From an uncultured Jannaschia sp. (GTDB taxonomy: Bacteria; Pseudomonadota; Alphaproteobacteria; Rhodobacterales; Rhodobacteraceae): a stretch of 21,358 nucleotides of DNA. How positions within the stretch are numbered: position 1 is the stretch's first letter; every line of letters begins with the position of its first letter. The stretch is from NCBI GenBank assembly GCA_937916365.1, contig CALFSY010000162.1, forward strand, positions 1-21,358, in the 5' to 3' direction. The notes under the pieces were generated by a model, which saw only the letters and a program-made list of their open reading frames with translations, did no database searches and was not told the origin of the DNA. A program made the translations under genes and the position numbers. Positions 8,977-17,205 of the stretch are shown here, piece by piece.

Positions 8977-9153
8977 TCGTGCAACCGGTTATAAACCCTG
9001 GGATTTTATGGATCCTACAGGCCCTAAAAGCAAAACGTAACGCGTGATGGGCTTTGTAAATTTGTAGGGCTTTGTGGCGTTTGTATTGCAGGCAATGCCG
9101 TGTCGCCAAAATGTGATTTTCCTTTCGTCGTGGCCCTTCCTAGCTTTGCCCTT
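8977..9153. other. 177-nt intergenic region with a short direct repeat
   Basis: GGGCTTTGT occurs at 9049-9057 and again at 9067-9075. GCCCTA (9021-9026) can pair with TAGGGC (9065-9070), but the loop is long and no T-run follows, so I do not call a terminator. I see no RNA gene or small ORF with a ribosome binding site. Confidence 0.3.
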
Positions 9154-9990
9154 ATGACTAAACCCCACTCGATTGCGCGGTATATCGCCACCGTCTTTAT
9201 GCTCTGCCTTAGCGCGGCGTATCCTCCAATTCCCGCGCAAGCGCAGGGCATCGGTCAATCCATGGATGACGTGGTGCAGGTGTCGATTTTGGAAGGGTGG
9301 CGCGTGTCTGAAATACAACACATGGCGGCCATTCAAATTGATCTTGCGCCTGGTTGGAAAACCTATTGGCGCGCCCCAGGCGAAGGCGGGGTGCCAACAC
9401 GCCTGCGCCTTACCCATGCCCAGGAGATTGCCGAAGTGCGGATTCATTGGCCCACCCCAGAGGTGTTCTTAACCAACGGTATACAAACCATAGGATACCA
9501 AGACCAAGTGGTGTTGCCCCTTGAATTTACGTTGGCCACCCCAGGCGCGATTGATGTTGCCGGTAGGCTGGATCTAGGGGTATGTTTTGACGTGTGTATG
9601 CCAATCACAGTGTCTATTTCCGCGACGTTGTCTGAATCGGGCACGCGGGTTGCGGCCATTCAGACCGCCTTGATGGATACTCCGATCAGGGGGGCCGAGG
9701 TCGGCGCACGCCCCCCGCAGTGTGGGGTTGAACCCATTTCCGATGGAATGCGCGCGCACGTTACAGTTGAAATTCCCCCCCTAGGCCAAAATGAAATCAT
9801 GGTCGTTGAACATAGGGATGCCGCAATTTGGGTTTCCGATTCTGTTTCATGGCGCCAGGGGAACGTATTGAATGCCACAGTTGACATTGTGCCCCCTGAT
9901 GCAGGGCCATTCGCGCTGGATCGTTCGGCCCTTCGATTGACCATCATTGGCGGACAAAGGGCGGTGGAACTGGCCCCATGCACGGGTTAG
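9154..9990 (+). CDS. exported stand-alone DsbD N-terminal-like (DsbD-alpha) protein
   Basis: A 278-residue protein with a signal peptide (residues 1-30, ending AQA), then an immunoglobulin-like DsbD/ScsB N-terminal domain. Family hallmarks are the GWKTYWRAPGEGG segment (68-79), a GYQDQVVLPL segment (114-123) and the cysteine pair LGVCFDVCMP with C144 and C148, matching the redox-active pair of nDsbD. Two further cysteines are C190 and C276. There is no membrane DsbD-beta domain and no thioredoxin-like gamma domain here, and no neighbouring gene supplies one. It may deliver electrons to, or receive them from, an unlinked CcdA/DsbD partner in the periplasm. I preferred ATG 9154 to GTG 9100 because the signal peptide starts there; no clear Shine-Dalgarno precedes either. 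The family call is solid; the redox role is inferred. Confidence 0.82.
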   Translation: MTKPHSIARYIATVFMLCLSAAYPPIPAQAQGIGQSMDDVVQVSILEGWRVSEIQHMAAIQIDLAPGWKTYWRAPGEGGVPTRLRLTHAQEIAEVRIHWPTPEVFLTNGIQTIGYQDQVVLPLEFTLATPGAIDVAGRLDLGVCFDVCMPITVSISATLSESGTRVAAIQTALMDTPIRGAEVGARPPQCGVEPISDGMRAHVTVEIPPLGQNEIMVVEHRDAAIWVSDSVSWRQGNVLNATVDIVPPDAGPFALDRSALRLTIIGGQRAVELAPCTG

Positions 9991-10031
9991 GTTTCTTTGC
10001 AAAAGATAAGGTATTTATATTGACTTTGGCT

Positions 10032-10054
10032 TGCTGAATAGGCAGCATTTTTTT
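10032..10054 (+). terminator. candidate intrinsic terminator after the DsbD-like gene
   Basis: TGCTG (10032-10036), a 6-nt loop and CAGCA (10043-10047) are followed directly by seven T. The stem is short (5 bp), but the T-run is good. It would end transcription of 9154-9990 and insulate the toxin-like module. Confidence 0.5.
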
Positions 10055-10076
10055 GTTATCGGCAAGGAATTTAGAC

Positions 10077-10454
10077 ATGGTGATCACGATCAACACCCAA
10101 ATGTGGGACGCGATGCGTGCGGTGGCAAAAGGGGAAGGCGATGCTGAATTGGCGGCGTTCTTTCGCGCACACAATACGGCTGAGGTCGCCCATTATTCCG
10201 ATGCTGGCCTGGTGATGGCAATAAAAGATGCGCGTGTGATGGCACAGGATCTTGGGATTACTGGCCTACATTTACGCGTGCGTTTCATCATGCTGGGTGT
10301 GATTCGCCTGCCGCGCTTTTGGGAACGCGACGCGTTGGGGCGCATGTTGACCCTGCCCACCGGAACGCCGAATACGCGCTTTGAAGATGTGTGTATGGCG
10401 ATTAAACGCGCCGCCGAACGGGCGGATGGCCCGAACGCGGCGTGGTGGGTGTGA
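10077..10454 (+). CDS. small protein heading a toxin/immunity-like operon (possible T6SS effector accessory)
   Basis: A 125-residue cytosolic, mostly helical protein with no signal peptide or membrane helix. A helix around 41-60 ends in MAQDLGI, then comes a segment of the form R-F-I-x-L-G-V near 69-75, and then PRFW at 79-82. That order recalls a family of small proteins encoded beside type VI secretion effectors (a Y-G-I helix followed by a hydrophobic 'F-h-x-L-h' segment and an F-D/W turn); I cannot name the family and this is recalled, not searched. AAGGA lies 8 nt before the chosen ATG at 10077; a TTG at 10053 is the only alternative. The toxin-like gene starts 3 nt after its stop, so the two are almost certainly co-translated. 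It could be an adaptor or co-chaperone for that protein. Confidence 0.55.
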   Translation: MVITINTQMWDAMRAVAKGEGDAELAAFFRAHNTAEVAHYSDAGLVMAIKDARVMAQDLGITGLHLRVRFIMLGVIRLPRFWERDALGRMLTLPTGTPNTRFEDVCMAIKRAAERADGPNAAWWV

Positions 10455-10457
10455 CGC

Positions 10458-11180
10458 ATGGTTCGGGGGGTGCGTCCACCCACAGGGGGGCGAACCCGCC
10501 GCCAAGATCAACTGGAAAGAATTGCCGATGTTCTTGACGCGATCGGCGATGCGTTAGGAACCCGTCGCGGAAATGGGGAAGGCCCGCCGCAATTTGACCC
10601 CGCCCAAGATGCACGGACCGAGGCGGAATTAGCGCCCAACCTAACCGATGATCCCCATTGCGCCACCTGTCCCCGCTGTGTGGCGCGGGATCGGGGCGAA
10701 TCGGACATTGTGTTTTATGCGTTGAACGGTGCGGTCGTCGACCCCGCGGCGCAACAGGGGTATGCGTATCAACATTTTGTGTGCCCGTGGCATATGTATG
10801 TGCCAAACGACCCCACAAGCGCGCAATTTATCGAAGATTGGGTGTTTGATGGCGTGCGATTCCATGGGTTGGATCGGAACGATTGCCACCTGTATGAAAC
10901 TGTCTACGGGTATGATGCGTTTTTGGCGCGCGACGAACTGGGCCGCACGGCCCCGCTGCGCGGGTGGATGAATGATGTGTTTGCCCGATTGGTCGCGCAC
11001 GCAAGACGACAACACGCGGTGGTGGCGCCGCATTGGCCCGATCTGCGGCTGACTTGGGTGTTCAGCGACCCTACAGTCATGCTGTATATGTATCGCTTTT
11101 TTGCTGCTGAACGTTTGATCCCCGTGATTGAGTTAGACGTGCGCCCCTTTGTAACGGGAGGTTATGGTGATACCGATTGA
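10458..11180 (+). CDS. Tox-REase-5-like toxin-domain protein, active site apparently degenerate
   Basis: A 240-residue protein. Residues 1-60 are basic and then low-complexity, with no secretion domain. A C-x2-C-x2-C cluster (C68, C71, C74) precedes the core. The core order matches, from memory, the restriction-endonuclease-fold toxin family Tox-REase-5 (as in P. aeruginosa TseT): a YAYQHF region (103-107), FIEDWVFDGV (124-133), FHG (135-137), CHLYETVYGYDAF (143-155), ARRQ (182-185) and a final LRLTWVFSDP strand (197-205). In active members I recall FDG and LxEAK at the third and fourth blocks. Here the aspartate is H136, and E147 is followed by T-V instead of A-K, so the D...ExK nuclease signature seems lost. 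The next gene overlaps by 17 nt and looks like Imm52, the usual partner. The family call is by pattern only; the activity is doubtful. Confidence 0.7.
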   Translation: MVRGVRPPTGGRTRRQDQLERIADVLDAIGDALGTRRGNGEGPPQFDPAQDARTEAELAPNLTDDPHCATCPRCVARDRGESDIVFYALNGAVVDPAAQQGYAYQHFVCPWHMYVPNDPTSAQFIEDWVFDGVRFHGLDRNDCHLYETVYGYDAFLARDELGRTAPLRGWMNDVFARLVAHARRQHAVVAPHWPDLRLTWVFSDPTVMLYMYRFFAAERLIPVIELDVRPFVTGGYGDTD

Positions 11181-11907
11181 TTTACAATTAAACATAGATT
11201 TGCCGCCGCTGACGCAGGATTTTGACACCGGCGTGGCAGAGTTTATTGATTTTCTAACCCGTCTGCGGCGTCTGCCCGGGTTCGATGTCGATTGGTGGGC
11301 GCCACAAGGACCTAACGATACCAGGCGCAGCATCTGGACCCACCCGAACGATTATATTGAAAGGTTCAGGACAACCAACGCAGAATATGACTCAAGACCC
11401 CCCAACGCGATATACGATACATTTGACATCTGGGCCCACGAAAACAATGACCGGTTGTATCAGTTTAAATACACGTGGAACAATAATTGGGATCGTCTTT
11501 TGGGTGAAATGCGCCTTTCGCACCCCGTTTACGGCACCGACCCGCAACTTTACCTGAACTTGATCGAGGCCGCGGTGGCCTGGAAACGCCCACAGCATTT
11601 GGAATTCGGGCCACGGGTTTACCGCCGCGATCATCATCCGCTCAGCATCTCGCGCGTTGGTATCGGATGGATCGGGTGGGTGCCCTATGCCCTGACCCCC
11701 GCCGATGTGCCCGAGGCCGAGGTTGTGCGCCCGCTGCATGACGGCACGCTTATCATGACCCAATCCACATTTTGGCAACCCTATCCAACACACCCCAACT
11801 ATTCCCGCGCCGCCATTGACCGCGCGCAAGAGGTTGAACTGCGTCTCAACCTTCTTGGGGTGTTACCCACCGGCGATGTCCTAAGGCGCGGCGATTGGGG
11901 GCAATAG
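11164..11907 (+). CDS. Imm52-like immunity protein
   Basis: 247 residues, soluble, rich in W and Y. The C-terminal half carries what I recognise as the Imm52 signature: G-W-x-x-W-V-P-Y-A-L-T at 168-178, then DVPEA (181-185), a short GTLIMTQ strand (194-200), and an amphipathic ending AQEVELRLNLLGVLP (221-235). Imm52 proteins neutralise Tox-REase-5 toxins, and the gene overlaps such a toxin-like gene by 17 nt. GGGAG sits very close to ATG 11164; GTG at 11167 has the better spacing and is the alternative start. It would act in the cytosol by binding the toxin. The pairing strengthens both calls, but the partner looks catalytically degenerate, so what it protects against is open. Confidence 0.72.
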   Translation: MVIPIDLQLNIDLPPLTQDFDTGVAEFIDFLTRLRRLPGFDVDWWAPQGPNDTRRSIWTHPNDYIERFRTTNAEYDSRPPNAIYDTFDIWAHENNDRLYQFKYTWNNNWDRLLGEMRLSHPVYGTDPQLYLNLIEAAVAWKRPQHLEFGPRVYRRDHHPLSISRVGIGWIGWVPYALTPADVPEAEVVRPLHDGTLIMTQSTFWQPYPTHPNYSRAAIDRAQEVELRLNLLGVLPTGDVLRRGDWGQ

Positions 11908-11930
11908 GCGCACAGCGGATTTGGGTTTGT

Positions 11931-14900
11931 TCAGGCACGGGGGTGGTGATGCACAACCCGTTGGCGGGCTGCTGCGATCGCCAGGGCCAGGGCGGATACG
12001 ATCAAAGCACCGGTTAGAAAAACCGCAAACGCCGCCCATAGTGATGGGCCAAGCCCGGCTAAGGGTCCCGCCATGGCGCCGGTCAAAATGCGGGCGCCCA
12101 AGCTGACCGCGAACACCGCCGTCAATGCTAGGGCTAAGGCGGCGATAGAGGCCGTCAATACAGGGTGTTTTGATCGGCCCCCCACCGCACGGCGCAACGC
12201 AGCGATATGGCACCCCACATCATGTTGCACGGCAAACACCGCCGGCACGATCATCAAAACAATGACCATGCCAAAACCCAACCCATACACCAATGTAATA
12301 ACTGTGGGTTTTAGAAATTGCGCCTGCCGCGATGTTTCAAATAACAAAGGGGCCAACCCCAATACCGTTGTCAATGTTGTGAGCAATACCGGACGCAATC
12401 GGTCGATGGTGCCGTCAATGATGGCGGGGATCAAACCGCGATTTTTGGCGTGTTCATCGATGGCCGTCACCAAAACGATGGAATCGTTGATGATGATGCC
12501 CGTCATGCCGATCAACCCCACCACTGTGAACATGCTAAGCGGCACGCCCCATTGCAAATGGCCATAAATCGTGCCGATCAGGCCAAATGGAATAACGATC
12601 AATACGACGATGGGTCGTGTCCAACTGGCAAAAATCCATGCCAACACCAGATAAATCCCGATCAGGCACAGCACAAACCCCGTTGCTGCGTCATCTAAGA
12701 ATTGCCTTTCTTGTTCGGCTAATCCCGACAAACGGGTGGACACGCCAAAATCGGCCTCGATCCGGGGCAGGATGACATCGCGCAATTCGGCCATCACGGC
12801 CTCGGCCTGTCTTGGGTCATCCTCAGACACGTCGCCGGTGACAGAAATCAGGCGAATACCGTTTTCACGGTCAATGGTGGAAAATCCCTGTTGGGTGGTC
12901 ACAGTCACAATATCGGATAAGGGCACATATTGGCCATCGGTGGCGCGCAACAGCGTTCGGTCTAAAAAATCGGCGGTGCGTTCGGAATTGGGCAATTCAA
13001 CGCGAATTGCGGCTGTGCGCGGCCCGTCGGGGTATGTTGCGGCCTCGATCCCCGATAAACGATGCCGCAGAACACGGCTTAATGTGCCGGGGTCAAACCC
13101 CAATGATTCCCCCCGTGGCGTTAACGCAAGGCTCAATTCTTCGCGATCATAGGCCATGCTGTCTTCTAACGCGGAAACCTCTGGAAAAATGGCCAGGGCG
13201 GTTTGCGTGGCTTCGGCGGCGATTTTCAAGGTTTGGGTATCGGCCCCGAAAATTTGCACATCAATCGCATTTCCCCCGGGGCCACCGCGCCATCCGCGAA
13301 AACTTACAGTGTCTGCCATTGGTAAATGGCGCACTTCGTCTTGCAAATCTGCGACAAAAGCAAAGGATGAATAAGACCGCAGATCCGCATCGATCAATTC
13401 GATTGAAATACCCCCCAAAAGATCGGGGTCTTTATTGGCCGCCGCGGCCAGCCCGCCGCCTGCATTGCCGCCGATTTGGGCCAAAACATAGGCCAATGGA
13501 TTGAGGCCATGTTCGGCCTCATAACGGGCTGCGACGGTTTCGGTGGCGCGCTGCATTTCGCGCATCATGGTCAGGCTGTCGTTGCGGTTTGCCCCATCGC
13601 GCATGGCAAAGTTGCCTGTGATACTGCCTTGTTCAGGGGCGTTGAAAAACCGCCAAATCACATCCCCACGGATAAAATGGTTCGCCTGGACAGCCAAAAG
13701 CAGGATTGCCGCCGCCAAAACAGGATACCGCGCCCGTAACACAAACCGCATAAAGGGGTGGAACACGCGTGCCTTAAACCAATCAAACCCCCGATTTACC
13801 AAACGCGAAGGCATGTCATACCAATGCACCTTTGCCGAATGGGTCAACGCATGGGCCATATGATGGGGTAAAATCAAAAAACATTCCACCAAACTGGCCA
13901 ACAAAACAACAATGACCGTGAACGGAATATCCGCGATCAAATCACCGAACCGCCCGCTAATTGCGGTAAGGGCTGTAAAGGCCAGTACCGTGGTAATCGT
14001 TGCCGAAAACACTGGCGCGGCCATACGCGCGGCGGCGGTTTCCGCCGCAACAACGGGATGTTCGCCTAATGTGCGGGCGCGATAATCGGCATGTTCCCCC
14101 ACAACAATGGCATCATCCACCACGATGCCCAATGTGATAATCAACGCGAACAACGAAATCATATTGATCGTTAATCCGGCCAACCACATCAACGCGATGG
14201 CCGCCAACAAGGCCACCGGAATTCCCGCGGCCACCCAAAATGCGGTGCGCACGTTCAAAAATAAAAACAACAACCCAAGAACCAGAACCAATCCTACAAC
14301 CGCGTTATCCAATAAAATATCAAGTCTGGCCGAAATCGCCTCGGCCCGTGTGCGGATCAGGTCAATTGATGTGCCTTGGGGGAGTGTCGCCTCCATTCGC
14401 GTGGCAACATCTTCGACTAGGCGTTGAATGGCGATGGCGTCACCGTCCTCTGACCGGTCAATGCGGATTGAAATGGCGGGGTTGTCCCCCACAAAATACG
14501 CGCGTTCCCGATCAATGCCCCCCATGGTCACTGTCGCCACATCCCCCACAGTCAGGGCCGATCCATCGGCGTTGATCCACAACGTTAGGTTGGTAATTGC
14601 CGCAACACTGCGATCACCGGTGCCGGTGCGCACGCGCGCACCGGCGGCATTCACATCGCCGGCAGGGGCGGTGGCGACGGTATCGGCCACCGCCTGGGCT
14701 ATCGCGGCCATAGATATATCGTGCCGTAACAAAGCGATTGATGGAACTTCGATCATGATCTCAGGGGCCGCCACCCCCCGAATTGTTGTGCGCGTTACGC
14801 CCGCGTCAAATAACCGCCCAACAAATTCATCGGCAAAACGGCCCAGTTGTTGGGGCGCAACGGGGCCAGCGATCACAACATCCGTCACCCGATCCCACCA

Positions 14901-15317
14901 TGCACCACGCCGCACTTGCGGGTCTTCGGCGTCTTCGGGCAAATCAGTGATGCTGTCCAGGGCCACGCGCACCTCTTCGGCGGCGCGGGCCATATCCCAA
15001 CCGGGATCGAATTCCAATGTGATTGCGGCGCGGCCTTCGCGGCTGGTGGCGGTTGATCCGGACACACCAGGCACGGCCAATAGGGTGGGTTCCATCATAG
15101 CGACAATCGCGTTGTCTACATCGGCGGCCCCCGCCCCGGTCCACACCACGGTGATGTTAATGTTGTCTGACACAACGTCTGGGAAAAACTGTGCCCGCAT
15201 ATTGGGCAATGCGGCCATACCCCCCACCAATAACAAGACCAACAATAGGTTTGCCGCGGTGCGGTGGCGCGTGAAATACGATAAAATACCCTTAGCTTTC
15301 GGGGAAAGGGGGCGCAT
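11931..15317 (-). CDS. efflux RND transporter permease (AcrB/HAE-type) with extra C-terminal helices
   Basis: A 1128-residue inner-membrane proton-driven exporter. It has the RND two-fold layout: TM1 at about 20-36, a large periplasmic loop, a TM2-TM6 block with the proton-relay aspartates in GIVVDDAIVVGE near residue 400, a second periplasmic loop, and a final TM block containing GIIINDSIVLV. Typical members end soon after TM12 at about 1030-1050 residues. This one adds about 75 residues with two further hydrophobic helices (about 1051-1072 and 1092-1115) and a histidine-rich tail. I chose ATG 15317, 4 nt past the adaptor stop with GGGAAG upstream, rather than an in-frame start inside the adaptor gene. 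No outer-membrane TolC-type gene or regulator is adjacent. The substrate is unknown. Confidence 0.93.
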   Translation of the reverse strand: MRPLSPKAKGILSYFTRHRTAANLLLVLLLVGGMAALPNMRAQFFPDVVSDNINITVVWTGAGAADVDNAIVAMMEPTLLAVPGVSGSTATSREGRAAITLEFDPGWDMARAAEEVRVALDSITDLPEDAEDPQVRRGAWWDRVTDVVIAGPVAPQQLGRFADEFVGRLFDAGVTRTTIRGVAAPEIMIEVPSIALLRHDISMAAIAQAVADTVATAPAGDVNAAGARVRTGTGDRSVAAITNLTLWINADGSALTVGDVATVTMGGIDRERAYFVGDNPAISIRIDRSEDGDAIAIQRLVEDVATRMEATLPQGTSIDLIRTRAEAISARLDILLDNAVVGLVLVLGLLFLFLNVRTAFWVAAGIPVALLAAIALMWLAGLTINMISLFALIITLGIVVDDAIVVGEHADYRARTLGEHPVVAAETAAARMAAPVFSATITTVLAFTALTAISGRFGDLIADIPFTVIVVLLASLVECFLILPHHMAHALTHSAKVHWYDMPSRLVNRGFDWFKARVFHPFMRFVLRARYPVLAAAILLLAVQANHFIRGDVIWRFFNAPEQGSITGNFAMRDGANRNDSLTMMREMQRATETVAARYEAEHGLNPLAYVLAQIGGNAGGGLAAAANKDPDLLGGISIELIDADLRSYSSFAFVADLQDEVRHLPMADTVSFRGWRGGPGGNAIDVQIFGADTQTLKIAAEATQTALAIFPEVSALEDSMAYDREELSLALTPRGESLGFDPGTLSRVLRHRLSGIEAATYPDGPRTAAIRVELPNSERTADFLDRTLLRATDGQYVPLSDIVTVTTQQGFSTIDRENGIRLISVTGDVSEDDPRQAEAVMAELRDVILPRIEADFGVSTRLSGLAEQERQFLDDAATGFVLCLIGIYLVLAWIFASWTRPIVVLIVIPFGLIGTIYGHLQWGVPLSMFTVVGLIGMTGIIINDSIVLVTAIDEHAKNRGLIPAIIDGTIDRLRPVLLTTLTTVLGLAPLLFETSRQAQFLKPTVITLVYGLGFGMVIVLMIVPAVFAVQHDVGCHIAALRRAVGGRSKHPVLTASIAALALALTAVFAVSLGARILTGAMAGPLAGLGPSLWAAFAVFLTGALIVSALALAIAAARQRVVHHHPRA

Positions 15318-15321
15318 TGTG

Positions 15322-16803
15322 TTAGCTTCCCATTCGGCGTTCCAATCGAGCAACAACGCCGACCGGCACAACGTCTGCGCTTAATTGATCAATCAGACGG
15401 CGCTTTATGTCTGTGGGGATGGTGCCGTTTGCCTCGACAAACGCGATCAAACGCGCACGTCGTTGTGGGTCGAGTGTGATTGTCTGTGCATCGGTGTCAG
15501 ATGGCGGCGGGGTTCCAGCATCCACAGGCCGCATGGGGGTGATCCGAATGCCCGCACCCAAAACCGGTGCACGGGTCAAAACCACCTCACGCCCGTTTAG
15601 ATGCTCTGCACCCCCGATCAAAACATTATCCCCCTGGCGCCGCAACAAAGACACGGTCGCTGATTCCAATCGATCATCCTGCCCCACCAGCAGGATCGTT
15701 CCATCTGCGCCATAGGCAGCGGCGGGCAAACGCGCAGCAAATGGTAGGGATGGTTCCATCACCTCGACACGCACAAAATCGCCTGTGCGTAGGCCGCTTG
15801 GATCATTGATGTGCGCAAATAACAGACGGCCCGTTTGCCCCTCTGCCACGGCGCCGGCCTCACGCATGAGAACGCCCTCGGCCATGATGGTGGCGCCGGG
15901 ATCAACAAGACCTTCAAGAATTATGTGCGCTCGCAACCGTGGTAAATTGCCGTCTGCATCCAACAGCCGCGTATATTGTGCGGTGGAAACACGGAACGCG
16001 ACCTCTAACACAGTGGGATCAATTAACGTTGCAAGACGCTCATTGCGCGTCACAAGGCGGCCTTGGGTGACATTCACATCTGTTAAAACCCCGGAAAATG
16101 GCGCGTGCGATTGCGTTTGGGCAAGTTGGCGTTCGGCATCGGCCAAGGCAATGCGCCGCCGGTCCAGCGCCGTTTCCGCCAGGGTTAGGCGTGCCTCGGC
16201 TTGCGCCAGAGCTTGGTGCCGCGCCACCACGGCCTGTTCTGCGGCAGCAGCGGCAAGTTCGGCCGTTTCAACTGCCAGGGCGCTGCCAACCCCACGATCG
16301 AACAGATCGCGTTGCCGAGCCAAGGCACGGGCGCGTAAATCGGCCTGTAAGCGGGCGGCTGCGACATCCTCGATTACCAAATCTACCGCGCGGGCGGCTT
16401 CGGCGCGTTCATTTTCGGCGTCGCGCAAGTTGGCGTTGGCGGTATCGCGCGCCGATTGCGTTTGGGCCGGGTCAATGCGAAATAACAGTTGGCCCGTTTC
16501 GACAATACCCCCGTCCTCGAACCCTGGGGCCAGCGCGATAATCGTGCCTTCCTGCTGCGCGCGCAATTCTAATGTGTGCCGCGCGCGCACATCACCAAAT
16601 GCTGCTAAAACCGGGGTTTGCGGACCAAAGGTTAGGGGCGCAACCTCCACCGAAAACACACGTTCACGCGCAGAGGCGGCAGGGGCATCTTGTTCCCGCC
16701 GCGTTTGCAGTGCATCAAAGACCACAGCCCAGGCCACAATCAAAATGCCAAGTGTTATGCCCGTCAAAAAAAGGCCTGTCACAGCGCGGCTGAAAAAGCG
16801 CAT
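15322..16803 (-). CDS. periplasmic adaptor (membrane fusion) subunit of the RND pump
   Basis: A 493-residue HlyD/AcrA-type adaptor. An N-terminal membrane anchor lies at about 8-29. The first half of the lipoyl domain (LRAQQEGTII near 79-88, then GQLLFRIDP) leads into a long helical hairpin very rich in A, E, R and Q (about 115-245). The returning lipoyl half (SHAPFSGVLTDVNVTQGRLV) and a beta-barrel with VRVEV-type strands follow. It bridges the permease to an outer-membrane channel. It is longer than typical adaptors; the C-terminal 60 residues hold an acidic linker and a helix. It lies directly upstream of the permease with a 4-nt gap, so the two are one operon; AGGAT precedes the ATG. No signal for substrate or regulator is visible. 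Confidence 0.9.
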   Translation of the reverse strand: MRFFSRAVTGLFLTGITLGILIVAWAVVFDALQTRREQDAPAASARERVFSVEVAPLTFGPQTPVLAAFGDVRARHTLELRAQQEGTIIALAPGFEDGGIVETGQLLFRIDPAQTQSARDTANANLRDAENERAEAARAVDLVIEDVAAARLQADLRARALARQRDLFDRGVGSALAVETAELAAAAAEQAVVARHQALAQAEARLTLAETALDRRRIALADAERQLAQTQSHAPFSGVLTDVNVTQGRLVTRNERLATLIDPTVLEVAFRVSTAQYTRLLDADGNLPRLRAHIILEGLVDPGATIMAEGVLMREAGAVAEGQTGRLLFAHINDPSGLRTGDFVRVEVMEPSLPFAARLPAAAYGADGTILLVGQDDRLESATVSLLRRQGDNVLIGGAEHLNGREVVLTRAPVLGAGIRITPMRPVDAGTPPPSDTDAQTITLDPQRRARLIAFVEANGTIPTDIKRRLIDQLSADVVPVGVVARLERRMGS

Positions 16804-16968
16804 TGATGTCTCTTATCCTGTTACATTACCTTAGGTTCAAGTTAGGGCAAAACCATACAGAATTCCAGCGGATGCGCAGATCGCGCCTTTGTCATCGCAA
16901 AATGTGTCTTCCACACAGAATAAGATGCCGGAAAAATTACGATGCAATCCCCAAACATCGGTTTGCCC

Positions 16969-16997
16969 TTGCGACCTTCTGCGCACATCTCTAAAAT
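16969..16997 (+). promoter_or_regulatory. promoter of tRNA-Ala
   Basis: TTGCGA (16969-16974), a 17-nt spacer and TAAAAT (16992-16997) give a near-consensus sigma-70 promoter. The expected transcript start is about 8 nt before the mature tRNA end. Confidence 0.6.
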
Positions 16998-17011
16998 GGA
17001 TATGTCTATAA

Positions 17012-17087
<76 letters not shown>

Positions 17088-17133
17088 ACTCTCCGAATTC
17101 TTATTGATTTAATTGATCTTCTTCGGGAAATTT

Positions 17134-17163
17134 CCGCACCTAGAACGGGGTGCGGGGTTCTTT
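17134..17163 (+). terminator. hairpin terminator of tRNA-Ala
   Basis: CCGCACC (17134-17140), an 8-nt loop and GGTGCGG (17149-17155) form a 7-bp GC-rich stem followed by GGTTCTTT. The T-tract is interrupted. The same hairpin lies 50 bases past the lepA stop on the other strand, so it may serve both converging transcripts. Confidence 0.55.
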
Positions 17164-17205
17164 GTGGCTATTTATTCCTTTTCGTAGCCAATTTCTGGGC
17201 TGCAT

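Noticed and set aside
10454..10458. A possible frameshift joining the small gene and the toxin-like gene into one protein
   Set aside because: The stop TGA at 10452-10454 is followed by a proper ATG at 10458, and both proteins look complete; two genes are the simpler reading.
14428..15384. A 318-codon plus-strand open frame opposite the RND permease
   Set aside because: It lies wholly antisense to a clear RND domain, is full of S, T and R without a fold-like pattern, and has no ribosome binding site. It is a composition shadow.
15785..16834. A 349-codon plus-strand open frame opposite the adaptor gene
   Set aside because: Its composition is almost entirely A, R, S and T, the usual mirror of an Ala/Glu/Arg-rich coiled coil in GC-rich DNA. 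The minus-strand adaptor explains the region.
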